A stretch of 64,000 bases of DNA from Apteryx mantelli (Eukaryota; Chordata; Aves; Apterygiformes; Apterygidae), in assembly GCF_036417845.1 (NCBI RefSeq), contig NC_089981.1:22836001-22900000 (forward strand). The letters run 5' to 3'. Both the position numbers and the translations under genes were made by a program. The stretch's first letter is position 1. Every line of letters begins with the position of its first letter. Below are positions 61,401 through 64,000 of this stretch, one piece after another. The notes beneath the pieces are model-generated. The model saw nothing but the letters and a program-made list of their open reading frames with translations, was not told the origin of the DNA and ran no database searches.

Positions 61401-63475
61401 AGTTCCCTTCTGTCCCTTCAGAGGTTTGGATCTGATTTTCCTATATAATGACCTAGGGCAACCCAGCCCTACCTTGCCTTGCAGCAGGCATTCAATAATC
61501 CAATACTTCTAGGTTTTGCTCTCTGAACTGCTACTTCTCTTGTTTTCACAGCCCAACGAAGCTTGGGAGCACAACTGTCAATACTGTACTTGTGATGAAG
61601 CAACCTTGAACATCTCTTGCTTCCCCCGCCCTTGTGCTAAGTCTCCTCCTGTCAACTGCACTAAAGAGGGCTTTGTGCGCAAAATAAGAGCACGTCCAGA
61701 TGACCCGTGCTGCACAGAGATGGTCTGTGGTGAGTGGGGATTCAGATCTCATCATTTGGCATAATTTGCCTTTAGCAGTGGCTGACTCAAGGCCTTCAAA
61801 GGTACTTTGTCAGTAAGAAACACTTAAGCACAGGAACTTACACTGAGTTTTGTCTTTGGGAATCTAAGTTCCCCAAAACAGAGTTTTTGCAGGTCAGAAA
61901 CTGAACCTTGCTAAAGGAGAGCAATTAGGAGATGACTTGGCTGTTCAGACTTCAGCGTGCTGGTAAAACTGCCAGAAAGGATGCTTTGGCTTACTTTATC
62001 TACATTGTCTGTTGCAGAATGCGATATAAAAACCTGCATTATCAACAAAACAGCATGCGACTTAGGCTTCCAACCAGTGGTAGCTATATCTGAGGATGGT
62101 TGTTGTCCTGTTTTCTCCTGTAGTAAGTACCATGTTTCCTTAAGGTGTTTTATGTATTCTTTGAACTATTGCAGTTTTCTAAATGGAACTTTTTTCAGGA
62201 TCAAAATCAAAAAGTAACCCCTCCCCTCCCCTCCCAGCCTTTACATTTCTTGTATTTTATTGAGACAGAGCAACTGGTACAGGTTATCTGTAGCCAATAT
62301 TCACATATTGAATTTCTGTTACATAGAAACCACCCAGAAGCTTTGCTACAAAACTGTATTTTCAGAATCTCATGCCTGACCCAACCTCCCATTTGCTCTG
62401 AGATGGTAAACAATAAAGAAGAGCTCAACTGATTTCAAGCATGGCTAAAAATATATGATGTAAATAGTCTGCCATATGGGAAATGCTGGGATATAGAGTT
62501 CCACCCACTAGGTGCATAAAATTGGAGCAGGTGTTACATGTGGGCTTCAGGATAACAATTAGCAACATATCCCAGCTCCCTTCTTTTTTTTCTTTCCTCC
62601 CAATGTGTAGGCTATTAAGGCCAGTAGACAGGCTCAGTTCTACTCTGCCTCTCCTATAAGTCACTGAGAATTCAAAGATTAATACAGTAACTGGCTACAT
62701 CATTCCTAGCACCACCTTTTCATTTTATTTTTCTTGCAGTACCAAAAGGTGTATGTGTTTCTGAAGGAGTTGAATTTAAGGTAGGTCATCTTCCAGACGT
62801 TTCTTTCCATGGGCTGATGCAGCCTGAATCAGAATGCTCTGAACTTATGTCAACACTTGCAAAAAAAGCAGGATTAAAATAGCCCATAATTTTTCCCTGC
62901 CAGTAGTCTTATGTATTATTGGAAATGTTACTGAATAGGTGCCCCTAGAGACCAGTAGCTGGCTTGCTAAATGAGATCTTACCTGTGTTTTTAGAGTCAG
63001 GAAGTCAGGATTGTAATTGAATACAAATTTTAAATCTCATTAGATGTTGTAAGATTAATTACTAGGTCAAACTGAGGAAAAATTGGAGTATGGAATTCAT
63101 GAAGTAAAGTAGTAATTCATTTAACATGATTGATGCACTTGGAAGTATCAGCCTTGTATTAATTTTGTGATATTGACAGTATGAGGTTTGAAGTTAGAGA
63201 CCTGAAAATATTCATCTCGGGAAGCTCTGTCAGAAATAAATCCCAAGCACAACCATTTATTTTTCTGTTGTCAAGAGAACATATGTATATCCTTGAACCC
63301 ACAGAGTCCTTGCCATGTCTTGTCTCCTCTCTCTATTTCTTCATATTTTCAGCCCGGGGCAGTGGTGCCTAGAAAGTCTTGTGAGGACTGTGTGTGCACA
63401 GACGAGCAGGATGTTGTTACGCAAACCAACCGCATCCAGTGCGTTCCAGTGAAATGCCAGACTGCCTGCCAGCAG
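25274..63475 (+). CDS. MUC5B: Ovomucin alpha-subunit (MUC5B-like, PTS-less gel-forming mucin), 3'-truncated by window
   Basis: The join of 42 exons gives 5763 nt, 1921 codons, all phases consistent. Order: signal peptide (1 to about 21), D1 (about 35-225), C8/TIL (226-381), D2 (382-586), C8/TIL (587-725), D' and TIL3 (about 726-846), D3 (847-1040), C8/TIL4 (1041-1205), cysteine module A (1206-1250), module B (about 1275-1322), pre-D4 VWC-like module (1370-1428), D4 (1429-1575), C8 (about 1630-1697), TIL (1698-1761) and VWC-type modules (1762-1921). The chicken precursor is about 2100 residues, so roughly 190 (last VWC and CK) lie beyond the window. Identification rests on near-identity along the whole length to chicken ovomucin alpha as I remember it. 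The product forms the disulphide-linked gel of thick egg white with the heavily glycosylated beta-subunit (MUC6-like). No PTS domain exists. Introns of more than 300 nt hold a CR1 tail, microsatellites and G-rich runs but no other gene that I can see. The MUC5B symbol follows database usage for chicken; orthology to mammalian MUC5B is uncertain. Confidence 0.95.
26991..27246 (+). CDS. MUC5B: Ovomucin exon 2: D1 domain, first part
   Basis: Residues 28-112. [17 protein letters not shown] and [11 protein letters not shown] are the opening of a VWD domain; ITVNGNQ ends the exon. The acceptor CTTCAG keeps phase 1; donor CCA|GTGAGT. Confidence 0.95.
28757..28777. repeat. Poly-T run (intron 2 of ovomucin)
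   Basis: About 21 T bases following CTCTCTC, 39 nt upstream of exon 3. Part of a pyrimidine-rich stretch that may serve the exon 3 acceptor. Confidence 0.8.
28817..28931 (+). CDS. MUC5B: Ovomucin exon 3: D1 domain, middle
   Basis: Residues 113-151. [18 protein letters not shown] to WNWADTLL. Acceptor TTTCCAG, donor CTA|GTATGA (weaker than consensus), phase 0 out. Confidence 0.93.
29311..29358. repeat. AATCT-type pentanucleotide repeat (intron 3 of ovomucin)
   Basis: Alternating CTAAT and TTAAT units, about nine copies, making a higher-order pattern of 15 bases (TTAATCTAATCTAAT). Confidence 0.9.
30396..30483 (+). CDS. MUC5B: Ovomucin exon 4: D1 CGLCG motif
   Basis: Residues 152-180. [11 protein letters not shown] contains the CGLCG vicinal-cysteine motif associated with D-domain multimerisation. 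Acceptor TTTCTTAG, donor GACG|GTAGGC. Confidence 0.95.
31431..31463. repeat. GT microsatellite (intron 4 of ovomucin)
   Basis: Uninterrupted GT dinucleotides for about 33 bases, followed by GCGTGC. Confidence 0.95.
31699..31832 (+). CDS. MUC5B: Ovomucin exon 5: end of D1
   Basis: Residues 181-225. [21 protein letters not shown] leads to an Asp/Arg/Lys-rich linker ending RCSKY. Acceptor TTTTGCAG, donor TAT|GTAAGT. Confidence 0.94.
32080..32139 (+). mobile_element. CR1 LINE 3' tail fragment
   Basis: The stretch beginning AGGTTAGACTGGATGATATC, then CCCCTCCAACCTGAATTATTCTGTGATGATGG, matches the 3' end of avian CR1 retroposons (GGTTGGACTAGATGATC..., ending in ATTCTRTG-type repeats). Only the short 5'-truncated end is recognisable. 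It lies in intron 5 of ovomucin, about 100 nt before exon 6, in the sense orientation. Confidence 0.85.
32242..32467 (+). CDS. MUC5B: Ovomucin exon 6: C8-1 domain
   Basis: Residues 226-300. The exon starts directly after CCCCAG with nine A bases coding Lys-Lys-Lys, then [22 protein letters not shown] and the [14 protein letters not shown] block of C8. Donor GCT|GTAAGT. Confidence 0.95.
33273..33398 (+). CDS. MUC5B: Ovomucin exon 7: TIL-1 domain
   Basis: Residues 301-342. [18 protein letters not shown] then [10 protein letters not shown], a complete TIL cysteine pattern. Acceptor CTTGCAG, donor CTG|GTAAGG. Confidence 0.95.
33936..34053 (+). CDS. MUC5B: Ovomucin exon 8: TIL-1 end and E-type module
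   Basis: Residues 343-381. [20 protein letters not shown], then [11 protein letters not shown]. The donor ACTG|GTACTG is weak but gives the only consistent phase (2) into exon 9. Confidence 0.9.
35289..35427 (+). CDS. MUC5B: Ovomucin exon 9: start of D2
   Basis: Residues 382-428. CTGGHWNC precedes [20 protein letters not shown], the VWD2 start. Acceptor TTGTACAG, donor AAG|GTATGA. Confidence 0.94.
36013..36114 (+). CDS. MUC5B: Ovomucin exon 10: D2
   Basis: Residues 429-462, 34 codons, phase 0 both ends. [19 protein letters not shown], then [11 protein letters not shown]. Acceptor TTTTCAG, donor ACT|GTAAGT. Confidence 0.95.
37115..37184 (+). CDS. MUC5B: Ovomucin exon 11: D2
   Basis: Residues 463-485. 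[19 protein letters not shown]. Acceptor CCCTGCAG, donor AAAG|GTAAGC. Confidence 0.94.
37421..37558 (+). CDS. MUC5B: Ovomucin exon 12: D2
   Basis: Residues 486-531. [15 protein letters not shown] to HSYQNRTS, with an NRT sequon. Acceptor CTCATTAG, donor TCTG|GTAGGA. Confidence 0.94.
38300..38464 (+). CDS. MUC5B: Ovomucin exon 13: D2 GLCG motif and start of C8-2
   Basis: Residues 532-586. The junction gives [11 protein letters not shown], one cysteine short of the CGLCG seen in D1 and D3. [12 protein letters not shown] and SFEDPC follow. Acceptor CTCAAG, donor AAAG|GTAGCA. Confidence 0.94.
39320..39414 (+). CDS. MUC5B: Ovomucin exon 14: C8-2
   Basis: Residues 587-618. [16 protein letters not shown], then [12 protein letters not shown]. 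Acceptor CACTTCAG, donor AAG|GTAAGC. Confidence 0.95.
41331..41457 (+). CDS. MUC5B: Ovomucin exon 15: C8-2 end
   Basis: Residues 619-660. [16 protein letters not shown], then [20 protein letters not shown]. Acceptor CGCCTAG, donor TGTG|GTATGC. The longest intron of the gene in this window (3191 nt) follows. Confidence 0.95.
41592..41617 (+). repeat. G-run cluster (G-quadruplex-type) in intron 15
   Basis: Four runs of 3, 5, 6 and 9 guanines separated by single T bases, about 135 nt after the exon 15 donor, on the transcribed sense strand. Confidence 0.8.
44649..44901 (+). CDS. MUC5B: Ovomucin exon 16: TIL-2 and start of D'
   Basis: Residues 661-744. [18 protein letters not shown], then [30 protein letters not shown]. 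The acceptor TTGCCAAG is less pyrimidine-rich than most; donor ATGTG|GTAAGC. Confidence 0.95.
45506..45543. repeat. CT-GT-AT compound microsatellite (intron 16)
   Basis: CT run (about 12 units) passing into GT and then AT dinucleotides. The introns around it hold nothing else that I recognise. Confidence 0.9.
45913..45965 (+). CDS. MUC5B: Ovomucin exon 17: D'
   Basis: Residues 745-762. [18 protein letters not shown]. Acceptor TCTCTTTAG, donor AAAG|GTGAGA. Only 53 nt, but both junction codons and the neighbouring exons fit. Confidence 0.93.
46350..46450 (+). CDS. MUC5B: Ovomucin exon 18: TIL-3, first part
   Basis: Residues 763-796. [15 protein letters not shown], then [12 protein letters not shown]. 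Acceptor TATATAG, donor TGT|GTAAGG. Confidence 0.94.
46746..46897 (+). CDS. MUC5B: Ovomucin exon 19: TIL-3 end
   Basis: Residues 797-846. [19 protein letters not shown], then [14 protein letters not shown]. Acceptor ATACACAG, donor CATG|GTATGT. Confidence 0.95.
48140..48278 (+). CDS. MUC5B: Ovomucin exon 20: start of D3
   Basis: Residues 847-893. [10 protein letters not shown], then [14 protein letters not shown] and GDCDYILAQ. Acceptor TCTCCCAG, donor CAG|GTATCA. Confidence 0.95.
49010..49120 (+). CDS. MUC5B: Ovomucin exon 21: D3
   Basis: Residues 894-930, 37 codons. [18 protein letters not shown], then [17 protein letters not shown]. Acceptor TTCTAAG, donor GAG|GTTTGT (non-consensus at +3, phase 0). 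Confidence 0.94.
49892..50071 (+). CDS. MUC5B: Ovomucin exon 22: D3
   Basis: Residues 931-990, 60 codons. [18 protein letters not shown], then [16 protein letters not shown]. Acceptor CTTGTAG, donor CAG|GTAGGT. Confidence 0.95.
50412..50648 (+). CDS. MUC5B: Ovomucin exon 23: D3 CGLCG motif and C8-3 start
   Basis: Residues 991-1069, 79 codons. [12 protein letters not shown] has the CGLCG motif; [12 protein letters not shown] and the [13 protein letters not shown] start of C8 follow. Acceptor TACCTAG, donor AAG|GTAATC. Confidence 0.95.
51572..51728 (+). CDS. MUC5B: Ovomucin exon 24: C8-3
   Basis: Residues 1070-1121. [18 protein letters not shown], then [13 protein letters not shown] and GWRTPAIC. 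Acceptor TTGATAG, donor TGTC|GTAAGT. Confidence 0.95.
51916..52044 (+). CDS. MUC5B: Ovomucin exon 25: TIL-4, first part
   Basis: Residues 1122-1164. [18 protein letters not shown], then [12 protein letters not shown]. Acceptor GTTCCAG, donor GAAG|GTAATT. Confidence 0.95.
52467..52551 (+). CDS. MUC5B: Ovomucin exon 26: TIL-4, second part
   Basis: Residues 1165-1192. [20 protein letters not shown], then LPDCTS. Acceptor TCTCCAG, donor CATG|GTAGGT. Confidence 0.94.
52774..52811 (+). CDS. MUC5B: Ovomucin exon 27 (38 nt)
   Basis: Residues 1193-1205, [13 protein letters not shown]. Acceptor TATCTTCAG, donor GATG|GTAAGT. It links TIL-4 to the first cysteine module. Confidence 0.9.
53984..54139 (+). 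CDS. MUC5B: Ovomucin exon 28: cysteine module A, upstream flank of the missing PTS domain
   Basis: Residues 1206-1257. [26 protein letters not shown] and FIPC form a small VWC-like module. The exon ends in a short Thr/Ser/Pro tail (RTSSTPAP). Acceptor ACTTCAG, donor CCAG|GTACTA. In gel-forming mucins with a PTS domain, the giant exon would follow here. Confidence 0.95.
54987..55052 (+). CDS. Candidate 66-nt cassette exon at the PTS position of ovomucin
   Basis: A CAG acceptor (54984-54986) and CCAG|GTGAAG donor bound 66 nt that are open in the phase set by exons 28 and 29 (1 in, 1 out), adding 22 residues ([22 protein letters not shown]) without a frameshift. The polypyrimidine tract upstream is poor. 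Skipping it gives the junction that matches the chicken protein as I remember it, so the main transcript probably omits it. It may be an optional exon, a decaying PTS remnant or chance. Confidence 0.35.
55355..55447 (+). CDS. MUC5B: Ovomucin exon 29: short Pro/Thr linker and start of module B
   Basis: Residues 1258-1288. [17 protein letters not shown] is a Pro/Thr/Ser-rich linker, then [12 protein letters not shown]. Acceptor TCCTGCAG, donor ATGG|GTGAGG. Confidence 0.94.
56179..56420 (+). CDS. MUC5B: Ovomucin exon 30: cysteine module B and linker
   Basis: Residues 1289-1369. [19 protein letters not shown], then [10 protein letters not shown], completing a module like that of exon 28. A linker of about 35 residues with NATSPVPAS and CLGLIPPRK follows. 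Acceptor CCTTGCAG, donor AAG|GTGAGA. Confidence 0.94.
56906..57083 (+). CDS. MUC5B: Ovomucin exon 31: VWC-like module before D4
   Basis: Residues 1370-1428. [15 protein letters not shown], then [10 protein letters not shown]. Acceptor TCAATAG, donor AAT|GTAAGT. Counterpart of the MUC2 exon at 2030-2204. Confidence 0.94.
57379..57629 (+). CDS. MUC5B: Ovomucin exon 32: D4 first half, GDPH replaced by GNEH
   Basis: Residues 1429-1512. [15 protein letters not shown], then [24 protein letters not shown]. The donor CTG|GTGGAG (weak) is chosen because TNL|ILFNDKK matches the chicken frame and length. GDPH, the autocleavage tetrapeptide of MUC2, is replaced by GNEH. Confidence 0.93.
58067..58250 (+). 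CDS. MUC5B: Ovomucin exon 33: D4 second half
   Basis: Residues 1513-1573. [16 protein letters not shown] to YNNTVGLC, with an NNT sequon. Acceptor TTTTTAG, donor TGCG|GTGAGT. The length of 184 nt is identical to the MUC2 exon at 4230-4413. Confidence 0.95.
58817..59009 (+). CDS. MUC5B: Ovomucin exon 34: end of D4, start of C8-4
   Basis: Residues 1574-1637. [18 protein letters not shown], then [15 protein letters not shown] and [11 protein letters not shown]. Acceptor GCTACCAG, donor TCTG|GTAAGA. The linker differs in length from MUC2 (205 nt there). Confidence 0.95.
59715..59893 (+). CDS. MUC5B: Ovomucin exon 35: C8-4
   Basis: Residues 1638-1697. [18 protein letters not shown], then [17 protein letters not shown] and DWRSQTN. 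The acceptor TTTGCAAAG fits the phase; donor TGTG|GTAAGT. Markedly richer in G, C and CpG than neighbouring exons. Length (179 nt) equal to the MUC2 C8 exon. Confidence 0.95.
60330..60399 (+). CDS. MUC5B: Ovomucin exon 36: TIL-5, first part
   Basis: Residues 1698-1720. [20 protein letters not shown]. Acceptor CTCCACAG, donor GCAG|GTGGGT. 70 nt, as in MUC2. Confidence 0.93.
60548..60669 (+). CDS. MUC5B: Ovomucin exon 37: TIL-5, second part
   Basis: Residues 1721-1761. [20 protein letters not shown], then [20 protein letters not shown]. Acceptor TGCGCAG, donor TGTG|GTAAGA. Confidence 0.94.
61078..61109 (+). CDS. MUC5B: Ovomucin exon 38: 32-nt microexon
   Basis: Residues 1762-1772, [10 protein letters not shown]. 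Acceptor TTTTATAG, donor CAG|GTAAGG. Same length and phases as the MUC2 microexon at 6832-6863. Confidence 0.92.
61552..61729 (+). CDS. MUC5B: Ovomucin exon 39: VWC-type module
   Basis: Residues 1773-1831. [19 protein letters not shown], then [12 protein letters not shown]. Acceptor TTTTCACAG, donor TGTG|GTGAGT. 178 nt, as in MUC2. Confidence 0.95.
62018..62122 (+). CDS. MUC5B: Ovomucin exon 40: cysteine module after VWC
   Basis: Residues 1832-1866. [20 protein letters not shown], then DGCCPVFSC. Acceptor TGTTGCAG, donor TGTA|GTAAGT. 105 nt, as in MUC2. Confidence 0.95.
62740..62780 (+). CDS. MUC5B: Ovomucin exon 41 (41 nt)
   Basis: Residues 1867-1880, [14 protein letters not shown]. Acceptor TTCTTGCAG, donor AAG|GTAGGT. 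41 nt, as in MUC2. Confidence 0.93.
63353..63475 (+). CDS. MUC5B: Ovomucin exon 42: VWC-type module (last exon in window)
   Basis: Residues 1881-1921. [19 protein letters not shown], then [12 protein letters not shown]. Acceptor ATTTTCAG, donor CAG|GTCAGC, phase 0. 123 nt, as in MUC2. No further exon is visible in 63476-64000; by comparison with MUC2 the next should be about 99 nt, beginning in phase 0. Confidence 0.95.
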
Positions 63476-64000
63476 GTCAGCTCCGTGCGCTCAGCCTCTC
63501 GGACCAAGAACAATGGTTGTTGAGGGGATATATTGTAAAACTGGGACAATATAACAGGTTCCTCCCTAAAAGGGAGCAGGATATAATCTTCTGTTAGTTT
63601 TGTGGTTTTTTTTCTCCAGCAAATTTAAAAGTCACCCTTGGAAAGATGCCCTGAGGGAAAACGATTGCAAGCCAGTTAAAGTGAAAGCTGACTGCTGAAA
63701 GACCATGTTTGTGTTGTCTATTGTCAGCTCAAAAAATAAGATTGCAAAGAAATTGCATATTCTAAGTGGTTTACCTGTGCCCAGACACGACTCAGTACTC
63801 ATGAGCTGAGAGTCTGCATACAAAGTGTTGAGTACCTTACTGAAGGCAAGCAAAGAATGATTACTTTTCCATTCTCACCCAGATACGGCCAGGCCCACTA
63901 TCGATCCTAAAAATGGATAAAACCATTATCCTTTATCGTGAGACCACCTACACATTCTCCAGCTAAAAGAGTGAAAGTGTAGTATACCTAAAACAAGGGG

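Noticed and set aside
1-64000. CRISPR arrays, operons, bacterial promoters, tRNA or rRNA genes
   Set aside because: The window is vertebrate nuclear DNA with intron-split genes. I saw no direct-repeat and spacer array and no cloverleaf or rRNA-like sequence.

Overview
This window is eukaryotic, from a bird and most likely a galliform. Every coding region is split by GT-AG introns. A CR1 retroposon tail lies at 32080-32139. Two large secreted-mucin genes lie head to tail on the plus strand. The second, read exon by exon, is nearly the same protein as the egg-white ovomucin alpha-subunit of chicken as I remember it, with scattered substitutions, so this is probably a relative of chicken rather than chicken itself.

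Region 1 (1-13508) is the 3' part of MUC2, the intestinal gel-forming mucin. The window opens inside the exon coding for the Pro/Thr/Ser-rich (PTS) glycosylated domain, which still carries a 252-bp tandem repeat. Seventeen further exons code for a VWC-like module, the VWD4 assembly with an intact GDPH motif, a C8 domain, a TIL domain, several VWC-type modules and the C-terminal cystine knot (CK). The stop codon is at 13506-13508 and an ATTAAA poly(A) signal is at 13729.

Region 2 (about 13.76-25.19 kb) is intergenic. I found no convincing gene there, only simple repeats, a 62-bp tandem duplication and a poly-A tract.

Region 3 (25200-63475, continuing past the window) is the ovomucin alpha-subunit gene, filed as MUC5B in chicken databases. 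It has a TATA box, a signal peptide and 42 supported exons, giving 1921 codons in the window. The domain order is D1-D2-D'-D3, two short cysteine modules, D4 assembly, C8, TIL and VWC. The last VWC and CK exons lie beyond 64000. Its notable property is that the giant PTS domain of its relatives is missing: the two cysteine modules that would flank it are separated by a short linker. A 66-nt symmetric candidate cassette exon (54987-55052) sits exactly there.

The two genes are tandem duplicates. Twelve consecutive exons of their tails match in order and phase, and eight of these match in exact length. Both products are secreted, disulphide-linked gel formers, MUC2 in gut mucus and ovomucin in thick egg white.
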